This document shows, one piece after another, positions 1 through 8,239 of a stretch of DNA of 12,997 bases (positions are counted from its first letter, which is position 1; each line of letters opens with the position of its first letter). Made by a program: the position numbers and the translations under genes. The DNA is from JANFXS01 sp022791155 (GTDB lineage Bacteria; Bacillota; Clostridia; Lachnospirales; Anaerotignaceae). The notes under the pieces are model-generated. The model saw only the letters and a program-made list of their open reading frames with translations, searched no databases and was not told the DNA's origin. The stretch lies in the NCBI GenBank assembly GCA_949743895.1, contig CATJUX010000080.1, positions 1-12,997 on the forward strand. Reading direction: 5' to 3'.

Positions 1-13
1 ATCAATAAATATT

Positions 14-50
14 AAATCAGGTGTTTATGTTATGAAACACCTGATTTTTT
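14..50. terminator. Intrinsic terminator, probably bidirectional
   Basis: A perfect 13-bp inverted repeat (arms 14-26 and 35-47, 8-base loop) carries the G/C core CAGGTG/CACCTG. On the plus strand the 3' arm runs into six T, and a second T tract follows at 61-69. That fits termination of a plus-strand gene beyond the left edge. On the minus strand the stem is followed by AATATTTATT, a weaker tail, so it may also end the pyr operon arriving from the right. I see no better minus-strand terminator between here and the cupin stop. The hairpin is clear; which transcript it serves is inference. Confidence 0.85.
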
Positions 51-307
51 ATGCATTATATTTTTTTTTAATATAAACAAATAATTTGTTGCAATTGAAT
101 TCAATAGAAAGTTATGTAAAGCAGATTTTTTAGTCTCTATATATTTGCAATATCATATTTTTCAACATGTTTTGCCTGAATATAAACTTCTTTTTCATCC
201 AAAAGTCTATTCGTCTCTGTAAATGCTGTGACAATAATATTTGTTGAAACGAAAATATTATATAAATCGTGTCATATTTATGTCTATAATCATTCTTTCA
301 ACAAAAA
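51..307. other. AT-rich intergenic tail after the pyr operon
   Basis: No convincing gene here. A minus-strand frame is open from 271 down to a TAG at 137-139 and reads like protein (44 residues, ending YDIANI), but it has no ATG, GTG or ribosome site and is preceded by in-frame stops. A short ATG-started frame in another phase (from 293) stops after 11 codons. This could be a decayed gene remnant or chance. A T9 tract lies at 61-69, and an 11-base string CAATTGAATTC at 92-102 recurs at 11862-11872. No separate terminator for the cupin gene is visible. Confidence 0.4.
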
Positions 308-640
308 TTACTTTTCTAAGAAATCCTCTCTTATTGGAGAAAATATGTCTATTGCCACAAGACGCTCATCTTTGGTGTTGACAACAGAATGTTCCTCATT
401 TGATGGAATGGATATTATGGCGCCGCTGCAAAAATGTTTGGTTTCACCGCCTGAAGTGACGTCACACTCCCCAGAAACCACAATAATCATTTGTTCGTGT
501 GGGTGACTGTGATTTTGAACAACAGCTCTCGGCTCTATAGAATTTCTAACAAGCATAACATTTTTTCCAGTGAATATCTTTCTATCCATGTTTCCAACAT
601 GAGTTTCTGGAACATCGGCCCAACTCTCAAAAAATTCCAT
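308..640 (-). CDS. Small single-domain cupin protein, last gene of the pyr operon
   Basis: A 110-residue protein that is almost entirely one cupin barrel. Cupin motif 1 is visible as N-HSHPHEQ (His44, His46, Gln50) followed by a VVSGE turn. Motif 2 includes IISIPSNEEH with His84. In related small cupins these residues hold a divalent metal, so metal binding is likely, but the substrate is not known and I assign no reaction. There is no signal peptide or membrane segment, so it should be cytosolic. The ATG at 640 has a GAGGCG ribosome site upstream. It lies 35 bases after the pyrE stop with no terminator between, so it is probably the last gene of the pyr transcript. Whether it takes part in pyrimidine metabolism or is only co-transcribed cannot be told from the sequence. 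Confidence 0.85.
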   Translation of the reverse strand: MEFFESWADVPETHVGNMDRKIFTGKNVMLVRNSIEPRAVVQNHSHPHEQMIIVVSGECDVTSGGETKHFCSGAIISIPSNEEHSVVNTKDERLVAIDIFSPIREDFLEK

Positions 641-675
641 AACTATCGCCTCACATTTCTTTTATATAAACACAA

Positions 676-1338
676 TTAAAACACACAATACTTTGACATA
701 TATTCTTCCATTTTAGGGAGTATGTCCCTATAACTTCCATTTTCAACTAAATAGTTATATATGTCTTTAACAGTTATTATTGAATGAACTTCAATTCCAA
801 ATTCCTCCTTAATTTCCATAACTGCTGTCTTTTCATCATTTTGCCCAATCTCACATCTGTTCACAGATATGAACATGTCATTGACATTGACTTTGGCTGA
901 AGACTTAAGAATGGGCATAGTTTCGCGAACAGCTGTTCCCGCTGTTATAACATCTTCAATTATAATTATATTATCACCATCAACTGGCTTATAACCAACT
1001 ATGTTCCCACCCTCTCCATGGTCTTTAACTTCCTTCCGGTTAAAGAAGTATGGTTTGTCTATGCCATATTCAACAGCAAGGTTGGCAGCTGTTGCAGCCG
1101 CAATTGGTATTCCCTTATACGCTGGCCCAAACATGGCTGAAAAATTGCTTCCAACAGTTTCTTTTATAAGCCTCGAATAAAATTTAGCCAATGTTGCAAT
1201 TTGCATACCTGTTCTATAATTTCCTGTGTTAATAAAGTATGGTGTGTTTCTTCCGCTTTTTGTGACAAAGTCTCCAAACTTCAGCACTTCAGCACTCATC
1301 ATAAACTCAATAAATTCTCTCTTGTCAGCCTCAGTCAT
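676..1338 (-). CDS. pyrE: Orotate phosphoribosyltransferase
   Basis: Joins orotate to PRPP to give orotidine 5'-monophosphate, the fifth step of UMP synthesis, in the cytosol. The 220-residue protein shows the PRPP-binding motif IIIIEDVITAGTA (residues 124-136), the GPAYKGIP loop (71-78) and the FNRKEVKDHGEGG catalytic loop (99-111) with conserved lysines. The N-terminal VLKFGDFVTKSGR segment and these loops resemble the Escherichia coli-type enzyme closely, more than I would expect for the Bacillus-type enzyme; this is a judgement from remembered sequences. The ATG at 1338 follows a GGGGAGG ribosome site and lies 12 bases after the pyrD stop, so it is in the operon but not overlapping. Identification is firm. 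Confidence 0.97.
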   Translation of the reverse strand: MTEADKREFIEFMMSAEVLKFGDFVTKSGRNTPYFINTGNYRTGMQIATLAKFYSRLIKETVGSNFSAMFGPAYKGIPIAAATAANLAVEYGIDKPYFFNRKEVKDHGEGGNIVGYKPVDGDNIIIIEDVITAGTAVRETMPILKSSAKVNVNDMFISVNRCEIGQNDEKTAVMEIKEEFGIEVHSIITVKDIYNYLVENGSYRDILPKMEEYMSKYCVF

Positions 1339-1350
1339 TTCAAACCTCCC

Positions 1351-2262
1351 CTATTCGATTATTCCTCTAATTTCGGACAAATTTTTTATATTATTATTAA
1401 TCATATATTCTTCTATGCCTTTAACAATTTCAACAGTTGCAAATGGATTTGAAAAGTTGGCCGTTCCAACAGCAACTGCAGAAGCCCCAGCCATTATAAA
1501 CTCAATGGCGTCTTCCCAAGTTGATATTCCTCCCATGCCTATAATTGGCAGTTTTGTTGATTTTGAAACTTGATAAACCATTCTCACAGCTATTGGTTTT
1601 ATAGCAGGGCCTGAAAAACCACCAACTTTGTTGGCAAGAACAGTTTTCCTTCTGTTTATATCAATCCTCATGCCAAGCAATGTGTTTATAAGCGAAATGG
1701 CATCAGCACCACCAGCCTCAACAGCACATGCAATTTCTGTAATATCAGTTACGTTTGGCGTCAATTTGACAATCAAAGGCTTGTTTATATATTTTTTGAC
1801 TTCCTTCACAACTTTTTCAGCCATTTCAGGTTTAGTTCCAAAAGTTATGCCTCCTTCTGAAACGTTGGGGCAAGAGATATTGAGTTCAAGCAAGTCAACA
1901 TCAGCATTTGACATCTTTTCAGCCACACGGCAATATTCATCGATTGTGTGACCACATAGATTGACAATGATTTTTGTGTCGAATCTTCTTAAAAATGGTA
2001 TGTCATTTTCAATGAAATATTTGGCTCCTGAATTTTGCAAACCGACAGAATTCAGCATTCCGCCATATGTTTCAGCTATGCGCGGAGCATTGTTGCCTTT
2101 CCATGGCTCATTGGCAACACCTTTGACTGTGACAGCTCCAAGCATATTTAAGTCAACAAATTCAGAAAACTCTTGGCCCGATCCAAATGTTCCTGAAGCA
2201 GTGGTCACAGGGTTTTTCATTTCAACTTTGGCTATGTTCACTGACATATCAACTCTATTCAT
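1351..2262 (-). CDS. pyrD: Dihydroorotate dehydrogenase, class 1B catalytic subunit
   Basis: Oxidises dihydroorotate to orotate on bound FMN and passes the electrons to PyrK. The 303-residue protein has the TIM-barrel pattern of the family: KNPVTTASGTFG near the start (16-27), NISCPNV with the class 1 catalytic Cys131, VKLTPNVTD with Lys166, and the FMN-phosphate region IIGMGGIS with AVAVGTA near the end. Cysteine rather than serine at the base position, the absence of an N-terminal membrane extension and the adjacent pyrK mark class 1B, which uses NAD. I chose ATG 2262 over an upstream in-frame start at 2298 because AGGTGG lies just before it and the longer start would run deep into pyrK. 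Its first 8 bases overlap the end of pyrK. Confidence 0.97.
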   Translation of the reverse strand: MNRVDMSVNIAKVEMKNPVTTASGTFGSGQEFSEFVDLNMLGAVTVKGVANEPWKGNNAPRIAETYGGMLNSVGLQNSGAKYFIENDIPFLRRFDTKIIVNLCGHTIDEYCRVAEKMSNADVDLLELNISCPNVSEGGITFGTKPEMAEKVVKEVKKYINKPLIVKLTPNVTDITEIACAVEAGGADAISLINTLLGMRIDINRRKTVLANKVGGFSGPAIKPIAVRMVYQVSKSTKLPIIGMGGISTWEDAIEFIMAGASAVAVGTANFSNPFATVEIVKGIEEYMINNNIKNLSEIRGIIE

Positions 2263-3022
2263 CCCAAACCACCTCGTCTCCCCAAAAAACAGGGCCATCT
2301 TTGCAAACTTTCATGTGCTGCCATTCTTCTCCTTTTTTTATCTTAACCACGCAGCCAACACATGCACCAATGCCGCATGCCATGCGTTCTTCCATTGAAA
2401 CTTGAGATTTTATATTTCTTTTTTCAGCCCAAGCAGCAACATTTTTCAGCATTATTTTGGGCCCGCAAGCATAAACCATTTTCCCTTTTGGCTCAATTTT
2501 GTTCATAAACTCAACAACATTGCCCTTGAAGCCCGCACTTCCATCATCTGTGGCAACATATACATCGGCCCCAAGTTCCTTAAATTTTTCAACAATAATT
2601 GGGGTTGATCTAAATCCCAAGAAAACTGTGACTTTTCCATTGATATTTTTAACAAGCTCAACCAATGGGGGAACACCAATGCCGCCTCCAACAACTATAT
2701 GTTCGCTTATATCAGGCGAAATTTCAAATCCATTTCCAAGCGGCCCAACAATTTTGATTTCACGTTCGCCTGTCATTGAGCTCAATATTTTTGTGCCCTT
2801 GCCAACAACTTGATAAACAATTGTCAATGTTCCATGATCTTTGTCGATCTCACAAATGCTTATAGGCCGGGGAAGTATAAACTCCCCCGCTCCTGTATAA
2901 ATGTTTATAAACTGTCCAATTTTTGCTTCATTTGCTGTCAAAGGAACATATATTTTCATTTCAAATATATTTTTTGAAATTTCATTGTTGCACAAAACCT
3001 TTGCAAACTCTAAATGCTTCAT
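2255..3022 (-). CDS. pyrK: Dihydroorotate dehydrogenase electron transfer subunit
   Basis: Carries electrons from PyrD to NAD through FAD and a [2Fe-2S] cluster in the heterotetrameric class 1B enzyme. In the 255-residue protein, the FAD-binding RPIS motif is at 52-55, GPLGNGF at 93-99 and the nucleotide-binding GGGIGVPP at 112-119. Four cluster cysteines lie near the C terminus: Cys216, Cys221, Cys224 and Cys240. The length and domain order are those of the ferredoxin-reductase-like PyrK family. The ATG at 3022 overlaps the carB stop as ATGA, with GGAGGA upstream; the 3' end overlaps pyrD by 8 bases, as expected for subunits made in equal amounts. Identification is firm. Confidence 0.97.
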   Translation of the reverse strand: MKHLEFAKVLCNNEISKNIFEMKIYVPLTANEAKIGQFINIYTGAGEFILPRPISICEIDKDHGTLTIVYQVVGKGTKILSSMTGEREIKIVGPLGNGFEISPDISEHIVVGGGIGVPPLVELVKNINGKVTVFLGFRSTPIIVEKFKELGADVYVATDDGSAGFKGNVVEFMNKIEPKGKMVYACGPKIMLKNVAAWAEKRNIKSQVSMEERMACGIGACVGCVVKIKKGEEWQHMKVCKDGPVFWGDEVVWDE

Positions 3023-6000
3023 TTAATGTCCTCCAAAGAAATGACATCAACTTTGTCGCTTGTGATGTCACTTTCCATAACATCAAGCAGTGCATTCACT
3101 GTGTCCAAAGAGGTCATAAGATTAATAGAACTTTCAGCGGCTGCACGCCTAATTTTGAAACCATCACTTACATAGTTGTTTCCTTTGTTTGGTGTGTTTA
3201 TAATTATGTCAATCATGCCGCTTCTTATTATGTCAAGAACGTTTGGTATACCTTCGCTTATTTTGCGCACCACATTTATGTTTCCAATGCCGTTTTCTTT
3301 GAGGAAATCGGCCGTTCCCTGTGTTGCAAGAAATTTATATCCAAGCTTTTCAAAACGTTTTGCTATTGGAAGGAAATCTGGTTTGTCATAAGGCTTAATC
3401 GTCACAAGAACTGTTCCATTTCTTTTTGGAACAACAACGTTGGCTGCCATAAATCCTTTGTAAAGAGCATTCGTGAGTGTTTTTCCAACACCAAGTATCT
3501 CTCCTGTTGAACGCATTTCAGGGCCAAGGCTGACTTCAACTTGAGGAAGTTTCTCTGTTGAGAAGATTGGGACTTTTATACACACCATCTTAGGCGTTGG
3601 ACAAATGCCAGATTCATATCCAAGCTCTCTAAGTTTTGCTCCCAACATAACTTTTGTGGCAATGTCAATGATAGGAACTCCTGTCACCTTGCTTATATAT
3701 GGCACAGTGCGGCTGCTTCGCGGGTTTACCTCAATTATGTTAAGCTCACCTTTATATTCTATAAACTGAATGTTTATCATTCCAATCACTTCAAGCGCGA
3801 CAGATATTTTCTTTGTCACTTCCAATATCTCGCTTACTATTCTTTCTGACAAATGCTGTGGAGGATAAATTGATATTGAATCGCCCGAATGAACGCCCGC
3901 TCTTTCAAGATGCTCCATAATTCCAGGGATAACAACATCTGTTCCATCACATATAGCATCAACCTCAATTTCACGGCCCAACAAATATCTGTCTATAAGA
4001 ACTGGATTTTTGTTGTCCTTAGCAAAAGCAGCTTCAAGATATGTCACAAGTTGTTCCTCATTGTATGTTATTTCCATGCCTTGTCCACCAAGAACATATG
4101 ATGGTCTCACAAGCACAGGATAGCCAAGCTCATTTGCTTCGTCAATGCCTTCTTCAACGCTCCAAACACCTTTCCCTTTTGGGCGTTTGATGTGAAGCTT
4201 TTCAAGAAGCTCATCAAATTTTTCTCTGTCTTCAGCAGCATCTATCTGTTCCGGCTTTGTTCCATAGATTGGAATATTCATTTCTCTGAAAAATTTTGCA
4301 AGCTTGATTGCTGTTTGGCCACCAAACTGAAGTATAACACCATTTGGTTTTTCCTTTTCAACAATGTTCAAAACATCTTCTTCTGTTAAAGGCTCAAAAT
4401 AAAGTTTATCAGAAGTGTCAAAGTCTGTTGAAACAGTTTCAGGATTATTGTTTATTATAATTGTTTCGATCCCGGCTCTCTTGAGTGCAAGTATGGAATG
4501 CACCGAACAATAGTCAAATTCAATTCCCTGTCCAATTCTTATCGGGCCTGAACCAATGACAACAACTTTCTTCATGTCGCTGACAACAACTTCATCATAT
4601 TCATCATATGTTGAATAATAATATGGCGTAACTGCTTCAAATTCGCCTGCACATGTATCAACCATTTTGTAAACAGGAACTATGTTATATTTATTTCTCA
4701 ATTTATATATTTCAGGCGGTTTAACACCAATTATGTCCGCAATTCCTTTGTCAGAAAAGCCAACAATTTTATATTCTCTTAAAATTTCTTCTGTTATGTC
4801 ATCAATTGAAAGCTGTTTGAGCTGTTCTTCCATGTCCACAATTTTTTTGATTTTGTGAACAAAGAATTTGTCCATACCCGTTATTTCACAAACTTTTTCA
4901 ACCATATATCCACGACGCAGCATTTCAGCGAGATCAAAAAGTCTCTCGTCATCAGGAACAACAACGCGCTTTTTAAGTTCGTCCATTGTCTTTGATTTGC
5001 TAAATTTTCTTTCAAGTGTATATTGGCCTATTTCAAGAGAACGAATGCCTTTGAGAAGTGCTGCTTCAAAGCTGTTTCCAATGGCCATGACTTCGCCTGT
5101 GGCCATCATTTTTGTTCCAAGATTGCGTTTTGCACTTTTGAATTTGTCAAATGGCCATTTGGGGATTTTGCACACAACATAATCAATTGTTGGCTCAAAA
5201 CACGCAAATGTCTTTTTGGTGACAGCATTCTGAATTTCATCAAGGCGGTATCCCAAAGCTATCTTTGAAGCCACTTTAGCTATAGGATAGCCTGTGGCTT
5301 TTGAAGCAAGAGCCGATGAACGGCTGACACGCGGATTGATTTCAATGACAGCATAATTAAAGCTGTTTGGATCAAGAGCGAACTGAACGTTGCAGCCTCC
5401 TTCAATTTTTATTGTGTCAATTATATCAATTGCAGCTTTTCTCAGCATTTGATATTCTTTGTCGCAAAGTGTTTGTGCTGGCGCCACAACAATTGAATCT
5501 CCAGTGTGAACACCAACTGGATCGACATTTTCCATAGAACATACTGTTATGCAATTTCCCGCACCATCACGAATAACTTCAAATTCAATTTCCTTCCATC
5601 CTTTTATGCTTCTTTCAATCAAAACTTGTCCAACACGGCTCAAATGAAGCCCCTGTGTTGTTATTTCCCTAAGCTGATCTTCATTTTCAGCAATTCCGCC
5701 GCCCGTTCCGCCAAGCGTATATGCTGGTCTGACAATAACTGGGTATCCAATTTTTTCGGCAAATGCTATTGCTCCCTCAACATTGGTGACTATGTCGCTT
5801 TCAACAATTGGCTGATTTGTTTTTTCCATCAGCTTTTTGAATGAGTCTCTGTCCTCGCCCTCTTTTATTGCCTCAATTGAACTTCCAATAACTCTCACAT
5901 TATATTTGTCGAGTATTCCTTTGTCATAAAGCTCACAGCTCAAGTTAAGTCCGGTTTGTCCTCCCATTCCAGCAATAAGACTGTCGGGGCGTTCTTTTGC

Positions 6001-6234
6001 TATTATTTTTTCAATAAACTCCACTGTAAGCGGTTCGATATATGTGTAGTCGGCCATATCTCTGTCAGTCATTATAGTTGCTGGATTGCTGTTTATGAGA
6101 ACAACTTCAATCCCCTCTTCTTTTATGGCTTGAACGGCTTGAGTTCCAGAATAGTCAAACTCGGCTGCCTGTCCAATGACAATTGGGCCAGAGCCTATAA
6201 CAAGAACTTTTTTAATTGTATTATCTTTAGGCAT
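3019..6234 (-). CDS. carB: Carbamoyl-phosphate synthase large subunit
   Basis: Makes carbamoyl phosphate from bicarbonate, two ATP and ammonia delivered by CarA. The protein has 1071 residues, the usual full length. It contains two homologous synthetase halves: the carboxyphosphate half (about 1-400, with EFDYSGTQA and the ATP-grasp loop AYTLGGTGGG at 171-180), a linker and oligomerisation region (about 400-552), the carbamate-phosphorylating half (about 553-935, starting KKVVVIGSGPIRIGQ with SYVLGGQGM at 712-720), and a C-terminal MGS-like allosteric domain (about 936-1071), where UMP-type effectors bind in this family. I chose ATG 6234 over an in-frame GTG at 6243: GAGGTGGAG is well placed for the ATG, and MPK is the familiar family start. 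It overlaps carA by 8 bases and pyrK by 4. It may also supply carbamoyl phosphate for arginine, which this window cannot show. Confidence 0.98.
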   Translation of the reverse strand: MPKDNTIKKVLVIGSGPIVIGQAAEFDYSGTQAVQAIKEEGIEVVLINSNPATIMTDRDMADYTYIEPLTVEFIEKIIAKERPDSLIAGMGGQTGLNLSCELYDKGILDKYNVRVIGSSIEAIKEGEDRDSFKKLMEKTNQPIVESDIVTNVEGAIAFAEKIGYPVIVRPAYTLGGTGGGIAENEDQLREITTQGLHLSRVGQVLIERSIKGWKEIEFEVIRDGAGNCITVCSMENVDPVGVHTGDSIVVAPAQTLCDKEYQMLRKAAIDIIDTIKIEGGCNVQFALDPNSFNYAVIEINPRVSRSSALASKATGYPIAKVASKIALGYRLDEIQNAVTKKTFACFEPTIDYVVCKIPKWPFDKFKSAKRNLGTKMMATGEVMAIGNSFEAALLKGIRSLEIGQYTLERKFSKSKTMDELKKRVVVPDDERLFDLAEMLRRGYMVEKVCEITGMDKFFVHKIKKIVDMEEQLKQLSIDDITEEILREYKIVGFSDKGIADIIGVKPPEIYKLRNKYNIVPVYKMVDTCAGEFEAVTPYYYSTYDEYDEVVVSDMKKVVVIGSGPIRIGQGIEFDYCSVHSILALKRAGIETIIINNNPETVSTDFDTSDKLYFEPLTEEDVLNIVEKEKPNGVILQFGGQTAIKLAKFFREMNIPIYGTKPEQIDAAEDREKFDELLEKLHIKRPKGKGVWSVEEGIDEANELGYPVLVRPSYVLGGQGMEITYNEEQLVTYLEAAFAKDNKNPVLIDRYLLGREIEVDAICDGTDVVIPGIMEHLERAGVHSGDSISIYPPQHLSERIVSEILEVTKKISVALEVIGMINIQFIEYKGELNIIEVNPRSSRTVPYISKVTGVPIIDIATKVMLGAKLRELGYESGICPTPKMVCIKVPIFSTEKLPQVEVSLGPEMRSTGEILGVGKTLTNALYKGFMAANVVVPKRNGTVLVTIKPYDKPDFLPIAKRFEKLGYKFLATQGTADFLKENGIGNINVVRKISEGIPNVLDIIRSGMIDIIINTPNKGNNYVSDGFKIRRAAAESSINLMTSLDTVNALLDVMESDITSDKVDVISLEDIK

Positions 6235-7312
6235 TGTCTCCACCTCTTTCTATAATTTCCATAAATCTGTCAAATAAAAACCCAGAGTCCAAAGGCCCTA
6301 GACTTGCTTCTGGATGAAATTGCACGCTGTATATAGGAAGTTTTTTGTGCCTTATGCCCTCAACGGTTCCGTCATTTATGTTTATAAATGATGCTTCAAC
6401 GTCATCAGGCAAATCGCTTGCAACATATTCATGGTTTTGGCTTGTTATATAAACACGGCCTGTTTTGACATCTTTGACAGGATGATTTCCTCCGTGGTGT
6501 CCAAATTTCATTTTTTTTGTGTCACCGCCCAAGGCAAGTGTTATAATCTGATTGCCCATGCAAACGCCAATTATTGGTTTTTTGCCTATAAGCTGTTTCA
6601 CAGTTTCAATTATTTCTGGAACATCTTTCGGATTTCCTGGGCCGTTTGAAAGAAAAACAGCATCAGGGTTAACCGACAAAATTTCTTCTGCTGAAGAAAA
6701 AGCCGGAAACACAGTGAGTTTGCAACCACGTGCCTTAAAATCTCTTATGAGTCCGGTTTTTGTTCCCAAATCAATGAAAGCTATATGTTTGTTGGGGCCT
6801 GAAATTTCATACTTTTCTTTAACAGTGCACTCTCTGATGACATTTTTGTTGTTCATGCTTTCAAATTTTAAAGCTATTTGATTTTCAGAAAGATCTTTTC
6901 CCCTTGTTGTGATTATGCCTTTCATTGTTCCGTGATCACGCAATATTTTTGTCAGCGCTCTTGTGTCAATTCCCTCAAGGCCCATTATTTTATTTTGTTT
7001 AAGAAAGGCATCAATATCCATTTCACATCTGAAATTGTTTGGATAGTCACACTTTTCTCTGACAATAAATCCTTTCAACTTTGGCCCGTCGCTTTCCATA
7101 TCGTCAAGGTTGATTCCATAGTTTCCTATGAGTGGATATGTCATTGTCACAATTTGTCCGGCGAATGATGGATCGGTCAAAACTTCCTCATAGCCTGTCA
7201 TTCCTGTGCAAAAAACAACCTCACCCACAGTTTCCTTAACATACCCAAAAGCTTTTCCCTTAAATCTGACGCCATTTTCTAATATCAATTCTGCTTTAAT
7301 AGTTTTTTCCAT
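6227..7312 (-). CDS. carA: Carbamoyl-phosphate synthase small subunit (glutaminase)
   Basis: Hydrolyses glutamine and channels ammonia to CarB. The 361-residue protein has the CarA-specific N-terminal domain (VVFCTGMTGYEEVLTDPS at about 32-49) and a class I glutamine amidotransferase domain from about residue 176. The catalytic triad is visible: Cys251 in GVCMGNQ, His333 and Glu335 in QFHPEAS. The oxyanion region reads LSNGPGNP (221-228). One small oddity: many CarA proteins have His in GICLGHQ where this one has Asn254; the triad itself is intact, so I expect activity. The ATG at 7312 follows the pyrF TAA without a spacer, and GAGGAG lies about 10 bases upstream within pyrF. The 3' end overlaps carB by 8 bases. 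Confidence 0.98.
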   Translation of the reverse strand: MEKTIKAELILENGVRFKGKAFGYVKETVGEVVFCTGMTGYEEVLTDPSFAGQIVTMTYPLIGNYGINLDDMESDGPKLKGFIVREKCDYPNNFRCEMDIDAFLKQNKIMGLEGIDTRALTKILRDHGTMKGIITTRGKDLSENQIALKFESMNNKNVIRECTVKEKYEISGPNKHIAFIDLGTKTGLIRDFKARGCKLTVFPAFSSAEEILSVNPDAVFLSNGPGNPKDVPEIIETVKQLIGKKPIIGVCMGNQIITLALGGDTKKMKFGHHGGNHPVKDVKTGRVYITSQNHEYVASDLPDDVEASFININDGTVEGIRHKKLPIYSVQFHPEASLGPLDSGFLFDRFMEIIERGGDNA

Positions 7313-8239
7313 TTATATACATCTCCTCAAATCTTCCTTCATATCAATCACAGCATCTCTTGCAGCCAATGCAAAATCTTTCTCATCATATTTATTTCTA
7401 TATTTCTCACTCATATGTGCGGCAACAATGCCCCTTGAACTGTTCACAATGGCTCCAAGGCCGTTTTTGTCAAAACATACGGCCAAATCTTCGGCTTTTC
7501 CTCCCTGCGCACCATATCCCGGAACAAGGAAAAACGTGTTTGGCATAATTTCTCTCAAATTTTTAGCCTGCTGGGCGTGCGTTGCCCCAACAACAGCCCC
7601 AACAGAAGAATATCCATATTCCCCAATCAATCCTTCGCCCCATTGGCTTGTAAGTTCTCCAACTTTTTGATATAGAGTTTTTCCTCCAACATCCAAATCT
7701 TGCAGCTGTCCACTGTTTGGATTTGATGTTTTAACCAAAATAAATATGCCCTTTTCATATTTTTCGCAGTTTTTCATATATGGTTCTATAGAGTCCACAC
7801 CAAGATAAGGGTTAAGCGTTATAAAATCTTCATTATATATTTCAAACTCATTTTCATCAACATTTACGTGTCCTATATGTCCATCGGAATATGCTTCTGC
7901 AGTTGAAGCAATGTCTCCTCTTTTGACATCTCCAATGACAACAAGCCCCTTTTCTTTTGCATATTTTATTGTTTTGATGTAACTCTCAAAGCCTTCAGAA
8001 CCAAACATTTCATACATAGCAACCTGTGGTTTGACGGCTGGTATCAAATCAAAAACATTGTCTATAATTTCTTTGTTAAACATATAAAAACTTTCCGCAA
8101 CAGCCTTTGGAGTCTTTCCATATTTTTCGAAGCATTCTTCTTTTATATATTGCGGGACATATGAAAGACGCGGATCAAGCCCCACAACTGTTGGATTTTC
8201 AGTGGCCTTTATTTTGTTAATCAGTTTATCTATTATCAT
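7313..8239 (-). CDS. pyrF: Orotidine 5'-phosphate decarboxylase, long type (subfamily 2)
   Basis: Decarboxylates OMP to UMP, the last step of the pathway. The 308-residue protein has GLDPR near the start (20-24), PAVKPQ (68-73) and the catalytic Asp-x-Lys-x-x-Asp signature GDVKRGD (Asp104, Lys106, Asp109). TLNPYLGVDS (141-150), VKTSNPNSG (169-177) and LVPGYGAQGG (238-247) match the longer subfamily 2 enzymes rather than the shorter (about 240-residue) enzymes of Bacillus subtilis and Escherichia coli. I placed the start at ATG 8239, not at an in-frame upstream start at 8287: ATG 8239 forms a 4-base ATGA overlap with the pyrC stop and has GGAGAA just upstream. Its position between pyrC and carA differs from the Bacillus subtilis order, where pyrF follows pyrD. 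Confidence 0.97.
   Translation of the reverse strand: MIIDKLINKIKATENPTVVGLDPRLSYVPQYIKEECFEKYGKTPKAVAESFYMFNKEIIDNVFDLIPAVKPQVAMYEMFGSEGFESYIKTIKYAKEKGLVVIGDVKRGDIASTAEAYSDGHIGHVNVDENEFEIYNEDFITLNPYLGVDSIEPYMKNCEKYEKGIFILVKTSNPNSGQLQDLDVGGKTLYQKVGELTSQWGEGLIGEYGYSSVGAVVGATHAQQAKNLREIMPNTFFLVPGYGAQGGKAEDLAVCFDKNGLGAIVNSSRGIVAAHMSEKYRNKYDEKDFALAARDAVIDMKEDLRRCI

Noticed and set aside
92..102. The 11-base string CAATTGAATTC shared with 11862-11872 as a possible attachment or insertion duplication
   Set aside because: It is AT-rich and short, no mobile genes lie between the copies, and the intervening DNA is ordinary housekeeping sequence.
228..506. Plus-strand open frame of 92 codons beside the cupin gene
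   Set aside because: Most of it is antisense to the cupin gene, it lacks a good ribosome site, and its composition is unlike the real proteins here.
2923..3510. Plus-strand open frame of 195 codons
   Set aside because: It is antisense to pyrK and carB, rich in Cys, Phe and His as expected from an antisense shadow, and has no recognisable domain.
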